64,000 bases of DNA, from positions 33,661 to 97,660 of the forward strand of contig JAQYLT010000019.1 in NCBI GenBank assembly GCA_028719885.1. The letters run 5' to 3'. Below, one piece after another: positions 51,576 to 61,013 of the stretch; positions within the stretch are counted from its first letter, which is position 1, and every line of letters starts with the position of its first letter. A model generated the notes under the pieces. It did no database searches, was not told where the DNA came from, and saw nothing but the letters and a program-made list of their open reading frames with translations. Source of the DNA: Bacillota bacterium (lineage in GTDB: Bacteria; Bacillota; Clostridia; Oscillospirales; Oscillospiraceae). The position numbers and the translations under genes are program-made.

Positions 51576-52610
51576 TCAATACCGCTCCAGGGGGAGAAAG
51601 TCAGAGAGCTCAATCAGGGCGTGGTCCTGCTCTCCTGCGTAGTCGGCGGGGAGGAAGGCGGTGTGCAGAACGCTGCCGCCGCCGACAACACTGGAAAAGG
51701 TAAGGCTGATTCGGGTGCCGCCCTCTTTCGGGAAGTCCACCAGGACGGCTCCGCCGTGGCGGGCAGCGGTGAGACGAATCAGGAGCATGCCCAGCCCGAT
51801 TCCGTGGCGGGTATCCTCAATCCCCGGCTCCCGGAGATAGCGGCTGAACAGGGTGGCCCGTTCCTTTTCGGGGATGCCGCAGCCGTTGTCGGTTACGGAG
51901 AAACGGAATTGTTTTCCGCTGCGGCAGAGAGCCAACTGGATGTGCCCTCCCTCCGAGGTATATTTCAGCGCGTTGGAGATCATGTTCAGCGCCGCCCGTT
52001 CCATCTGCTGCCGGTCTACAAAGCAGCTGACCGCTTCGCCCAGACCCTGATAGGAGAAGCTGATGCCCGAAAAGCTGGACAGCGCTGCGGCTTTTTCGGC
52101 AATTTCCTGAAACATGGCATCGATGTTCTGCTGCTCCGGACGGAAGACGGGGCTGACCCCGGAGGCATCGGACATGTTGCCCACGATCCGAAGCAGCTGA
52201 TGCAGGCTTCTGTTCAAACGGGAGAACTGCTGATTCTCGGTTTCCAGCTGCTGGGTAGCCAGCATGGCGCTGGACAAGGGCCCCCGCAGCTCTCTCGCGG
52301 CCAGGGCCAGTACCCGCAGCTCCTCGCTTTCATATTGCCGGTCCAGGGTGAAAACATCCTCTTCGCCCACCCGAACCACCGAGGCGCCGAAGCGCTGGCC
52401 GCAGATGGACAGGGTGAGGCAGAGCATTCCGGAGGAAAAAGCGGCGTATTCTTCGGCCCCTGAATCCAGGATGGCATCCAAAGAGAGCCCCTCCCGCAGG
52501 AACAGCTTGGCCGCCGGCACATTGAGCTTGGTAATGATTCTGTTTTTGACACAAAATGCGGGATGAATCATAAAGTCCAGCATTTGCATTCCGTCTGATT
52601 GTTGTTCCAT
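51576..52610 (-). CDS. Soluble histidine-kinase-like protein lacking the usual His
   Basis: A 344-residue protein. Residues 1-95 are PAS-like. A HisKA-like helix contains ARELRGPLSS, where active kinases read SHELRTPL, so the phospho-acceptor His is replaced by Arg. The GHKL ATPase part is intact: NMISNALKYTSEGG (N box), DNGCGIP (G1) and GIGLGMLL (G2). No membrane segment and no response regulator is nearby. It may be a degenerate kinase or a phosphatase/regulator. Confidence 0.75.
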   Translation of the reverse strand: MEQQSDGMQMLDFMIHPAFCVKNRIITKLNVPAAKLFLREGLSLDAILDSGAEEYAAFSSGMLCLTLSICGQRFGASVVRVGEEDVFTLDRQYESEELRVLALAARELRGPLSSAMLATQQLETENQQFSRLNRSLHQLLRIVGNMSDASGVSPVFRPEQQNIDAMFQEIAEKAAALSSFSGISFSYQGLGEAVSCFVDRQQMERAALNMISNALKYTSEGGHIQLALCRSGKQFRFSVTDNGCGIPEKERATLFSRYLREPGIEDTRHGIGLGMLLIRLTAARHGGAVLVDFPKEGGTRISLTFSSVVGGGSVLHTAFLPADYAGEQDHALIELSDFLPLERY

Positions 52611-52809
52611 GGGGGTTCCTCCTGACGAACATAGGATGTGCAGAAGACGGGAAAACTTTCCCGGCAGGTTTCGACGGGTAATGCTATTCTAGCCGAAATG
52701 AATCAAAATAGCAAGGGCCAAACTGGGAAGAGGGAATGAAAAATTCCATCCCCAGGTCAGCGCCCCGATGATGCTTTACCGTATCCATAAGAATGGAGGA
52801 GAAAAATCC

Positions 52810-53499
52810 ATGTCAGTTCACGATGGCCACAGAAAAAGAATGCGGCAGCGCTTCCTTGCGGAGGGCCTGGACCAGTTCACAGATGTTCAGATTCTGGAAA
52901 TCCTGCTGTTTTACTGTATTGCCCGGCAGGATACCAACCCCATTGCCCATGAACTGCTGAATCATTTCGGCTCTCTGTCCCAGGTGCTTGAGGCACCGGT
53001 GGAGGAGCTGTGTAAGGTGGATGGAATCGGGGAGAATACGGCGGTTTTCCTGAAGCTGATCACCCAGGTGGGCAGATGCTACCTGACGGACCGGGCGTCC
53101 AAATCAAGAATTCTTCCCACCCTGGACAGCTGCGCCAAGTACCTGCAAACCTTTTTCTTCGGCAGAAATGTGGAAACGGTGTATCTGCTCTGCCTGGATG
53201 CCAAATGCAAAATGCTCTGCTGCAAGAAGATTTCGGAGGGAGATGTGAACAGCACCACCCTGTCCGTGCGGAAAATCGTGGAAACGGCGCTGAGCACCAA
53301 TGCCTCCAGTGTGGTGCTGGCCCACAATCATCCCGGCGGCCTGGCGGTTCCCTCCAATGTGGACGTCCAGACAACCTTACGGATCGCCGACGCGCTGCAG
53401 GCGGTGGATGTGCACTTTATCGACCATATTCTCGTTACGGATGATGACTATGTATCACTGGCCCAGTCGGGATATACCTTCCCGGCTTCCAATGGATAA
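52810..53499 (+). CDS. radC: RadC-family (JAMM) protein
   Basis: A 229-residue protein with an N-terminal helix-hairpin-helix region (KVDGIGENTA) and the JAMM metal-binding motif HNHPGG with a downstream D (near residue 175), typical of RadC/UPF0758. The name suggests DNA repair, but the biological role of RadC is unsettled. ATGGAGGAGAAAAATCC precedes ATG 52810. It lies 12 bases before uvrB. Confidence 0.87.
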   Translation: MSVHDGHRKRMRQRFLAEGLDQFTDVQILEILLFYCIARQDTNPIAHELLNHFGSLSQVLEAPVEELCKVDGIGENTAVFLKLITQVGRCYLTDRASKSRILPTLDSCAKYLQTFFFGRNVETVYLLCLDAKCKMLCCKKISEGDVNSTTLSVRKIVETALSTNASSVVLAHNHPGGLAVPSNVDVQTTLRIADALQAVDVHFIDHILVTDDDYVSLAQSGYTFPASNG

Positions 53500-53511
53500 A
53501 AGGAGATTACA

Positions 53512-55479
53512 GTGGATCACTTCAAGCTTGTTTCAGATTATCAGCCCTCCGGCGATCAGCCCCAGGCAATTGAGGGCCTGGTTCAGGGAGTGAACCTTGG
53601 ACTGCGGGAGCAGACGCTGCTGGGTGTCACCGGCTCCGGCAAGACCTTCACCATGGCTTCGGTGATTGCGAAGCTGAATCGTCCCACCCTGGTGCTGGCC
53701 CACAACAAAACCCTCGCCGCCCAGCTTTGCTCCGAGTTCCGGGAGTTCTTTCCGGAAAACGCGGTGGAGTATTTTATCAGCTACTACGATTACTACCAGC
53801 CGGAGGCATATATTGCCCATACCGATACCTATATTGAAAAGGATGCGTCGGTGAATGAGGAAATCGACCGGCTGCGCCACTCTGCCACCTCGGCCCTCTT
53901 TGAGCGGCGGGATGTGATTGTGGTGGCTTCCGTCAGCTGCCTGTACGGCCTGGGTGACCCCATCGACTATAAGAGCATGGTCATCTCTCTGCGGGTGGGG
54001 CAGGAGCGTCCCCTGGATGAGATTCTCAAGAAGCTGACGGAAATCCGGTATGAGCGAAACGATCTGGATTTCTCCCGTAATAAATTCCGGGTGCGGGGGG
54101 ATACCCTGGAGGTTTACCCCGCTTACTGGTCCGGCAGAGCCATTCGGATTGAATTTTTCGGGGATGAAATCGACCGAATCAGTGAGATCAACGCGGTTTC
54201 CGGCGTAGCAGAGCGGTATGTCGACCATGTGGCCATCTACCCCGCCAGCCATTATGTTGCCTCCAGGGAGAAGCTTCAGCGGGCCATGCTGGAGATTCAA
54301 CGGGAATGCGACCAGCAGGTGCAGTTTTTCCGGGACAATAACAAGCTGATCGAGGCCCAGCGCATTGCCCAGCGGACGGCTTACGACCTGGAAATGATGA
54401 CGGAAATCGGCTTCTGCAACGGGATCGAAAACTATTCCCGGGTGATTCAGGGCCGGGCACCGGGCACCCCGCCCACCACACTGCTGGATTATTTCCCAAA
54501 GGATTTTCTCATGTTTATTGACGAAAGTCATGTGACCCTGCCTCAGTGCCGGGCCATGTACGCCGGAGACCGGAGCCGGAAGGACGCCCTGGTGAATTAC
54601 GGCTTCCGGCTGCCCTCGGCCTATGACAACCGGCCGCTGAACTTCGGCGAGTTCGATCAAAAAATCAACCAGGTCATTTACGTCTCCGCAACACCGGCAG
54701 AATATGAGCGCAGCCGCTCCGGGCAAATTGTGGAGCAGGTAATCCGGCCCACGGGACTGCTGGACCCGATGGTGGAGGTTCGCCCCATCGACGGGCAGAT
54801 TGATGACCTGATCGGGGAGATCAATGCGCGGACCGCCCGGCAGGAGCGGGTGCTGGTGACCACCCTGACCAAGAAGATGGCGGAGGATTTGACGGCCTAT
54901 CTGACCAAGGCGGGCATCAAGGTCCGGTATATGCACTCGGACATTGGGGCCATGGAGCGTATGGAAATCATTCGGGACCTACGCATGGCCAAATTCGATG
55001 TGCTGGTGGGCATCAACCTGCTGCGGGAGGGCCTGGATTTGCCGGAGGTGAGCCTGGTTGCCATTTTGGATGCGGACAAGGAGGGTTTCCTCCGCAGTGA
55101 GACAAGCCTGATTCAGACCATCGGGCGGGCTGCCAGAAATGCCGAGGGCAAGGTGATCATGTATGCCGATACGGTTACCCCCTCCATGCGGCTTGCATTG
55201 GATGAAACCGCCCGCCGCCGGGATATCCAGAACCGCTACAACCAGTCCCACGGCATCGTCCCCAAGACGGTGATCAAATCCGTCCGGGACCTGATTGAGA
55301 TATCCTCTCCCACCGCCGAGCGAAAGGGAAGAAACGGCGTGAAGATGACCAAGGCCGAGAAAGAAAAAGAGATTGCCCGTTTGGAGAAGCAGATGAAAGA
55401 GGCGGCAAAGATGATGGAATTTGAGTATGCAGCCGTGCTCCGGGACCAGATCATCGAGCTTCGGGGCAACGGAACATAA
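53512..55479 (+). CDS. uvrB: Excinuclease ABC subunit B
   Basis: A 655-residue helicase-like protein with Walker [11 protein letters not shown] (near residue 36), the beta-hairpin [10 protein letters not shown] (near 92), DESHVTLPQ, the C-terminal helicase motifs, and a UvrB/UvrC-interaction tail ([16 protein letters not shown]). It verifies damage and positions UvrC. GGAGATTACA precedes GTG 53512. No uvrC is in the window. Confidence 0.95.
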   Translation: MDHFKLVSDYQPSGDQPQAIEGLVQGVNLGLREQTLLGVTGSGKTFTMASVIAKLNRPTLVLAHNKTLAAQLCSEFREFFPENAVEYFISYYDYYQPEAYIAHTDTYIEKDASVNEEIDRLRHSATSALFERRDVIVVASVSCLYGLGDPIDYKSMVISLRVGQERPLDEILKKLTEIRYERNDLDFSRNKFRVRGDTLEVYPAYWSGRAIRIEFFGDEIDRISEINAVSGVAERYVDHVAIYPASHYVASREKLQRAMLEIQRECDQQVQFFRDNNKLIEAQRIAQRTAYDLEMMTEIGFCNGIENYSRVIQGRAPGTPPTTLLDYFPKDFLMFIDESHVTLPQCRAMYAGDRSRKDALVNYGFRLPSAYDNRPLNFGEFDQKINQVIYVSATPAEYERSRSGQIVEQVIRPTGLLDPMVEVRPIDGQIDDLIGEINARTARQERVLVTTLTKKMAEDLTAYLTKAGIKVRYMHSDIGAMERMEIIRDLRMAKFDVLVGINLLREGLDLPEVSLVAILDADKEGFLRSETSLIQTIGRAARNAEGKVIMYADTVTPSMRLALDETARRRDIQNRYNQSHGIVPKTVIKSVRDLIEISSPTAERKGRNGVKMTKAEKEKEIARLEKQMKEAAKMMEFEYAAVLRDQIIELRGNGT

Positions 55480-55496
55480 AAAGAAAGAGGAAAAAC

Positions 55497-56891
55497 ATGA
55501 AAAGAAGATTGACGGCGGACAACGGCTTTACCAAGCAGATGTATAAGCTGCTGATCCCGCTGGTGATTCAAAACCTGCTCAGCGCGGCGGTGAGCTCTTC
55601 GGATGTGATCATGCTGAACTATGTGGGTCAGTCCTCCATCTCCGCCGTGTCCCTGGCAGCCAATTATGCCAGTGTGCTGAGCATGGTGTTTTACGGCCTG
55701 GGTACCGGCGCCACTTTGCTCTGCGCCCAGTATTACGGGAAAAAGGATTTTCAGGCCATCCGGGTGGTGGAGGGAATTGCTCTGCGCTATTCTCTGATTC
55801 TCACCGTGGTGGTATCCGCCCTGGCCTTCACCATTCCAAAGACCATGATGCGCCTGTTCACGGAGGATGGGGAGCTCATTGCCATTGGCGCGGAATATCT
55901 GCGGATCATGGGCATAACTTACCTCTGCTGGGGCATCCTTGAGATATACCTGGCCGTTCTCAGGAGCATCGGACGGGTGACGGTTTGTATGGTGCTCAAT
56001 GTGATGGCTTTCGGCTTGAACATTGTGCTCAATGCGGTGTTTATCTTCGGCCTGTTCGGCGCTCCCAAGCTGGGGGCCAAGGGCGTGGCCATCGCCACGG
56101 CAGCGTCCCGGGTGGTGGAGCTGATGGGCTGCTTTGTGGTGTCCGCCTTTTCCAAGGATGTGAAGCTGAATCCTGCCTATATGTTCCGCCGGAACAAGCT
56201 CCTCACCGGCGATTTCATTCGGCTGGCCATGCCCGCGCTGGGCAATGACCTGTCCTGGGGATTGGCATTCTCCATGTACTCCGTCATCCTGGGCCACCTG
56301 GGCAACGACGCGGTGGCGGCAAACTCCATGGTGATTGTGGTACGGAATCTCAGCTCTACGTTCTGCTTCGCCGTGGCCAGTGCAGGCGGAATTTTGCTTG
56401 GCAATGTGATGGGCGAGGGAAAGCTGGAAAAGGCCAAGGAGTATGCCTCCCAGGTGATGAAAATGACGGTGATCACGGGCCTGGTGGGGGCGGTGATTCT
56501 CATCGCCTGTATGCCGCTGGTGCTTCGGTTTGCCTCCACCAGCCTGTCGGAGACGGCCATGGGATATTTGAAGGTCATGCTCTGGATCAATACCTATTAC
56601 ATCATGGGCGGCGCGGTGAACACCTCTCTGATTGCCGGAGTCTTCCGGGCCGGTGGTGATACCCGGTTTGGATTGATATGCGATACCATCGACATGTGGT
56701 GCTACGCCGTCCCTCTGGGCTTTTTCGCTGCCTTTGTGCTGAAGCTGCCGGTGCTCTGGGTGTATTTTCTGCTCTGCACCGATGAGTTTGTCAAGTGGCC
56801 CTGGGTGCTCAGCCATTACCGCAGCGGCAAATGGGCCAAGAACATCACCCGGGAGGGATTGTTCAGCGAGACGGAAATGTCGGCAGATTAA
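55497..56891 (+). CDS. MATE-family efflux transporter
   Basis: A 464-residue protein with about twelve membrane segments arranged as two similar halves, each starting with a helix rich in small residues (QNLLSAAVSSSDVIMLNYVG, and the later LGNDLSWGLAFSMYSVILGHLG). It would export a cationic drug or metabolite in exchange for Na+ or H+. The substrate cannot be read. AAAGAGGAAAAAC precedes the start. Confidence 0.88.
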   Translation: MKRRLTADNGFTKQMYKLLIPLVIQNLLSAAVSSSDVIMLNYVGQSSISAVSLAANYASVLSMVFYGLGTGATLLCAQYYGKKDFQAIRVVEGIALRYSLILTVVVSALAFTIPKTMMRLFTEDGELIAIGAEYLRIMGITYLCWGILEIYLAVLRSIGRVTVCMVLNVMAFGLNIVLNAVFIFGLFGAPKLGAKGVAIATAASRVVELMGCFVVSAFSKDVKLNPAYMFRRNKLLTGDFIRLAMPALGNDLSWGLAFSMYSVILGHLGNDAVAANSMVIVVRNLSSTFCFAVASAGGILLGNVMGEGKLEKAKEYASQVMKMTVITGLVGAVILIACMPLVLRFASTSLSETAMGYLKVMLWINTYYIMGGAVNTSLIAGVFRAGGDTRFGLICDTIDMWCYAVPLGFFAAFVLKLPVLWVYFLLCTDEFVKWPWVLSHYRSGKWAKNITREGLFSETEMSAD

Positions 56892-56937
56892 GATTTTCTT
56901 TACAGCCACGAATTTTGAGGTTTTATGTCAATTCCAC

Positions 56938-56966
56938 TTGCATTTTTTTCTGACCGATGCTAGAAT
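56938..56966 (+). promoter_or_regulatory. Promoter of the deacetylase-like gene
   Basis: TTGCAT (56938-56943), a 17-base spacer and TAGAAT (56961-56966), 35 bases before the start. Confidence 0.6.
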
Positions 56967-57001
56967 AGATGTGACATCACCATAAAGGTAGGGGACGAGC
57001 G

Positions 57002-58999
57002 ATGGATAAGAACGATTTCGATGTCGATTTTGATTTTGAAGAAGAATACGGCTTCGATCCCAAGGACTTTCTGTCCGAGGACGAGGATTTTGATTTTTCC
57101 GATATTTTAGAGGATGATGCCCTTTCCGACCATCAGGATGACACAAGAAAGTTTCAGCTTGACCCGTCTCCTGAAGAGCCTCAGGATGGGCAGTTCGATG
57201 AGAGCGTCGACGAGGACCTGACTGCGGACTTCCCGGAGCATACGGACCGGCAGGAGAACGCAGAGCCCGAGGATGACGATGTCCGCATCTATGGGCAGCC
57301 GGAAGAAGAGCAGGAAGAGGCTTTGCCGGATTACGATCAGGAGGAGTATCCTCAGGAGGAAGAGTACCCGGCAGAGGAGGCGTATTATGACGAAGAAGAG
57401 CCCGAGCCCGCCAAGAAGAAAAAGGGCATGAGCTTCAGTCTTCCCAAGCGCAGCGGCAAGCCCAAAAAGGAAAAGAAGAAAAAGACTTCTGATCCCTCCA
57501 AGAAGAGCGTGTTCTCCAAGCTTTTGGACATGTATATGGAGCCGGTAACCAACCTGAAAAAGGAAGAGGTGCTGGATCCTCTGGACCCCAAGTATATCCG
57601 CCGGAAAAAGCGGGAGAAAAAGCGCATCTTTAAAGAGGTGTATCTGCCCGCCATCATTGCCGGTGCGGCACTGTTCCTGATTCTCAGCTTCGTGGTTGGC
57701 TCCGTTTCCAACGCGCTCACGGTGAAAAAGAACAAGGATTCCGCCGCCAAGGTGGAGGCCCAGCAGCAGGCCAATGCCGCCGGTGCCGCAGAGCTGGAGT
57801 TCAAGAGGCTGATTGCCGAGGCCGAAAGCCTGGTGGTTGGCTATGACTACGACGGTGCCATTGCACTGCTGGATTCCTACAGCAGCGATAACGATAAGTT
57901 TACCCAGCAGGTCACCGCGAAGAAGGCAGAGCTGGTGAACGAGCAGAAGCAGCTGGTGGAGGTCAAGGATTTGTCCTCCATTCCCAACCTGTCCTTCCAC
58001 GTGCTGATGGCCGATGCCTCCCGGGCCTGCAACAAGGATATTTCCGGTGCGGACCTGGCGGGACTTTACAATAAGAACTTCGTTTCCGTGGAGGAATTCA
58101 CCCGGATTCTGAACCAGCTGTATGCCGCCAACTATGTGCTGGTGGATTTCAACAGCTTCATCAGCAGTGTTCCCGGTGTGGATGGCAACAGCAGCTTCTT
58201 CACCAAGTCCGTCTACCTGCCCTCCGGTAAAAAGCCCGTGATGATCACGGAAACCATGGTCAACTACTTTGAGTATATGGTTGACCCGGACAAGGACGGC
58301 ACCCCCGATGCCAAGGGCCATGGCTTCGCTTACAAGCTGGTGCTGGACGATAACGGCGACATCAAGGCCGCCTATGTGGATGAAAACGGTCAGACCCAGA
58401 TCGGCAATTACGACCTGGTCCCCGTTCTGGAAGCCTTTATCCAGGAGCATCCCGACTTCTGCTATCAGGGAGCCCGTGCCATTTTGGCTGTCACCGGTAC
58501 CGAGGGCGTCTTTGGCTACCGGACCAATACCTCCTATGTGTCCCGCTTTGGTCAGTCTTTCTATGACCAGGAGGTGATCGGCGCAAAGGAGATCGTGGCA
58601 GCCCTGCGGGAAAAGGGCTATACCATCGCCAGCTACACCTACAGCAACCAGGCCTACCGGGGCATGAGCACCCTGCAGATTCAGGCGGAGGTCACCAACT
58701 GGACCAACCAGATTACGCCGGTCATCGGCGAGGTGGATACCATCGTCTTTGCCCGGGCCAGTGATATCGAGGCCTATTCCGGCACTACTTTCAACGTGCT
58801 TTATAACAGCGGCATCCGTTTCTTCCTGAACAGTGGCTCCTCTCCCAGAGTGGATGTGAATACCACCTTTGTCCGCCAGACCCGTCTGATGGTCACCGGC
58901 GAATCGATGGCCTGGTATGCCAGCCAGTTCTCCAGCTATTTCGACAGCAATGTGGTTCTGGACCTCACCAGCCGGGGCGGTATGCCTGCAAAATCATAA
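57002..58999 (+). CDS. Membrane-anchored polysaccharide-deacetylase-like protein
   Basis: A 665-residue protein. The first 130 residues are extremely acidic (DFDVDFDFEEEYGF). A Lys-rich stretch follows (about 140-210), then one membrane segment (about 222-240), a coiled coil, and a C-terminal alpha/beta region (about 320-650) of the NodB type (FHVLMADASRACN, PVMITETMVNYFEYMVDP). The usual catalytic Asp-Asp/His-x3-His set is not clear, so activity is uncertain. It may bind or trim wall or capsule polysaccharide. Confidence 0.65.
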   Translation: MDKNDFDVDFDFEEEYGFDPKDFLSEDEDFDFSDILEDDALSDHQDDTRKFQLDPSPEEPQDGQFDESVDEDLTADFPEHTDRQENAEPEDDDVRIYGQPEEEQEEALPDYDQEEYPQEEEYPAEEAYYDEEEPEPAKKKKGMSFSLPKRSGKPKKEKKKKTSDPSKKSVFSKLLDMYMEPVTNLKKEEVLDPLDPKYIRRKKREKKRIFKEVYLPAIIAGAALFLILSFVVGSVSNALTVKKNKDSAAKVEAQQQANAAGAAELEFKRLIAEAESLVVGYDYDGAIALLDSYSSDNDKFTQQVTAKKAELVNEQKQLVEVKDLSSIPNLSFHVLMADASRACNKDISGADLAGLYNKNFVSVEEFTRILNQLYAANYVLVDFNSFISSVPGVDGNSSFFTKSVYLPSGKKPVMITETMVNYFEYMVDPDKDGTPDAKGHGFAYKLVLDDNGDIKAAYVDENGQTQIGNYDLVPVLEAFIQEHPDFCYQGARAILAVTGTEGVFGYRTNTSYVSRFGQSFYDQEVIGAKEIVAALREKGYTIASYTYSNQAYRGMSTLQIQAEVTNWTNQITPVIGEVDTIVFARASDIEAYSGTTFNVLYNSGIRFFLNSGSSPRVDVNTTFVRQTRLMVTGESMAWYASQFSSYFDSNVVLDLTSRGGMPAKS

Positions 59000-59046
59000 C
59001 TTAGATGCGCCGGGAGATTTCCCGGCGCATTTTTCGGAGGAGAAAT

Positions 59047-59268
59047 ATGGAGATTAAACCAGGGAAGTACCGGCATTTCAAAGGGAATATGTATGAAGTT
59101 CTTTTCGTGGCAACCCATTCCGAAACAATGGAGCCCATGGTGGTTTACCGGGCGCTCTATGGCGAAGGCGGCATCTGGGTTCGGCCTGCTTCCATGTGGC
59201 AGGAGCAGGTGGAGCGGGATGGATATTCCGGCCCGAGATTTTATCCGGTGGAGGAGCACACAACATGA
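59047..59268 (+). CDS. DUF1653 family protein
   Basis: A 73-residue protein with GKYRHFKGNMYEVLFVATHSE and VYRALYG...WVRPASMW, the full DUF1653 pattern. Function unknown. GGAGGAGAAAT precedes the start. Its stop overlaps the start of the truncated SDR frame as ATGA. Confidence 0.85.
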   Translation: MEIKPGKYRHFKGNMYEVLFVATHSETMEPMVVYRALYGEGGIWVRPASMWQEQVERDGYSGPRFYPVEEHTT

Positions 59269-59366
59269 ATCAGGTTGTCATCATAACCGGCGGCAGCAGC
59301 GGCATCGGTCTGAGCACCGCCCAACGGATTCTTAGCTGGATTATTCGAATGAATTACGCGAAATAG
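59265..59366 (+). pseudogene. Truncated short-chain dehydrogenase (N-terminal remnant)
   Basis: The frame starts MNQVVIITGGSSGIGLSTAQ, which is the NAD-binding TGxxxGIG motif of SDR enzymes, and then runs off family into a stop after 33 residues. Normal members have about 240. The ATGA overlap shows it was once coupled to the DUF1653 gene. The 3' part has been deleted and replaced by the rpe leader. Confidence 0.75.
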
Positions 59367-59376
59367 CCGGAATGGA

Positions 59377-59405
59377 TTGCATTGCGGCCTGTTTTGTGTT
59401 ACTAT
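59377..59405 (+). promoter_or_regulatory. rpe promoter
   Basis: TTGCAT (59377-59382), a 17-base spacer, TACTAT (59400-59405), about 48 bases before the rpe start. Confidence 0.6.
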
Positions 59406-59453
59406 CTATAGAAAGAGAATCCACAGATCGGTGGAAAAAGAGAGGAGAAACGT

Positions 59454-60104
59454 ATGGCAAAGGTAGCACCGTCCATTCTCGCTGCGGATTTTGTGAATCT
59501 GGAGCGGGATATCCATGACATTGAACAGCATCACGCCGACTGGATTCATGTGGACGTGATGGATGGAAGCTTTGTACCCAATTTTTCCTTTGGACTGCCG
59601 GCGCTGAAGGCCGTCCGGGAGATTACAAACATGCCGCTGGATGTTCACCTGATGATCGAACGGCCCATTCGCTATGTGGAGCGGTTTGTCGCTGCCGGTG
59701 CGGATTGGCTGACCATCCATATTGAGGCGGACAGCCATGAGAATACCGTCAAGGCCTTGAAATTGATTCGCTCCATGGGCTGTAAGGCGGGCATCTCCCT
59801 GAAGCCCGGCACCAAGGCGGAGGAAGCGGAGCCCTATCTGACTCTGTGCGATCTGATTCTGGTTATGACCGTTCAGCCCGGCTTCGGCGGACAGAAATTC
59901 AAAGAGGATATGATGCCCAAGCTCCGCGCCCTGAGAAGCCGCCTGGATGAAGTGAATCCTGGCTGCATCCTCTCGGTGGACGGCGGCGTGGACCGAAATA
60001 CCGCCCCCATCTGCAAGGCCAACGGTGCGGAGGTCCTGGTCACCGGCTCTGCCTATTTCAAGGCGGCTGACCGGTCGGAATATGTCCGGACCCTGCAGGG
60101 GTAA
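59454..60104 (+). CDS. rpe: Ribulose-phosphate 3-epimerase
   Basis: A 216-residue TIM barrel with SILAADFVNL, HVDVMDGSFVPNFSFG, HLMIERP and VMTVQPGFGGQKF, all hallmarks of Rpe. It interconverts ribulose and xylulose 5-phosphate in the pentose phosphate pathway. AGAGGAGAAACGT precedes the start. Confidence 0.94.
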   Translation: MAKVAPSILAADFVNLERDIHDIEQHHADWIHVDVMDGSFVPNFSFGLPALKAVREITNMPLDVHLMIERPIRYVERFVAAGADWLTIHIEADSHENTVKALKLIRSMGCKAGISLKPGTKAEEAEPYLTLCDLILVMTVQPGFGGQKFKEDMMPKLRALRSRLDEVNPGCILSVDGGVDRNTAPICKANGAEVLVTGSAYFKAADRSEYVRTLQG

Positions 60105-60172
60105 CTGCTGATTTTGTCAAAGGGATTCCGGTTCCATTCAGTGTTTTTGTACGGATTGTTTTTCTTCCCCAA

Positions 60173-60201
60173 TTGACATTTTCTGCTGTGGAATGTATAA
60201 T
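60173..60201 (+). promoter_or_regulatory. Perfect consensus promoter of the NifU-like/GGGtGRT pair
   Basis: TTGACA (60173-60178), a 17-base spacer and TATAAT (60196-60201), about 105 bases before the first gene. One of the strongest promoters in the window, in keeping with the biased codon use of both genes it drives. Confidence 0.85.
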
Positions 60202-60305
60202 GTATAAGGAAATTGCCGGGCTTGCAGGCTTTTCTGCCAAGCGGGCCGTTTCAGATTTGTAATCCTAAGGCGGGAAACCGTCTTTTGAAAGAAAGGAATT
60301 TTGCC

Positions 60306-60998
60306 ATGATTTACAGTGCAGAAGTACAGAATATGTGCTCCGTCGCTAAGGGCGCATACCATGGCCCCGCTCCCATTCCCGAAGAGGGCAAGTGGGTCCA
60401 GGCCAAGGAAATCAAGGACATCAGCGGCTTTACCCACGGTATCGGCTGGTGTGCTCCCCAGCAGGGCGCCTGCAAGCTGACCCTGAACGTCAAGGAAGGC
60501 GTCATCGAAGAGGCCCTGGTGGAGACCATCGGCTGCTCCGGCATGACCCACTCCGCCGCAATGGCCGCCGAGATTCTCATCGGTAAGACCATTCTGGAAG
60601 CCCTGAACACCGACCTGGTGTGCGACGCCATCAACACCGCGATGCGTGAGCTGTTCCTGCAGATCGTCTACGGCCGCAGCCAGTCCGCATTCTCCGAGGG
60701 CGGCCTGGTGGTTGGCGCCTCTCTGGAGGACCTGGGCAAGGGCCTTCGCAGCCAGGTGGGCACCATGTTTGCCACCCGCGCCAAGGGCCCCCGCTACCTG
60801 GAAATGGCCGAGGGTTATGTTACCCGGGTTGCCCTGGATAACGACAACCTGATCATCGGCTATGAGTTCGTCAATCTGGGCAAGATGATGGACTTCATGA
60901 AGAAGGGCGACGACGCCAACACCGCCTACAAGAAGGCTATGGGTCACTACGGTCGTTTCGACAACGCACCCAAGTACATTGACCCCCGCCACGAATAA
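60306..60998 (+). CDS. NifU-like iron-sulfur scaffold-type protein
   Basis: A 230-residue protein with NifU/IscU-like N-terminal features (GIGWCAPQQGACKLTLNV and ETIGCSGMTHSAAM, each with conserved Cys). Unlike normal IscU, it is always found beside a GGGtGRT protein in anaerobes; no cysteine desulfurase is nearby. Codons are strongly biased to GCC, GGC, AAG and CTG, suggesting high expression. GAAAGGAATTTTGCC precedes the start. Confidence 0.8.
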   Translation: MIYSAEVQNMCSVAKGAYHGPAPIPEEGKWVQAKEIKDISGFTHGIGWCAPQQGACKLTLNVKEGVIEEALVETIGCSGMTHSAAMAAEILIGKTILEALNTDLVCDAINTAMRELFLQIVYGRSQSAFSEGGLVVGASLEDLGKGLRSQVGTMFATRAKGPRYLEMAEGYVTRVALDNDNLIIGYEFVNLGKMMDFMKKGDDANTAYKKAMGHYGRFDNAPKYIDPRHE

Positions 60999-61013
60999 GA
61001 GGAGGACACGACG

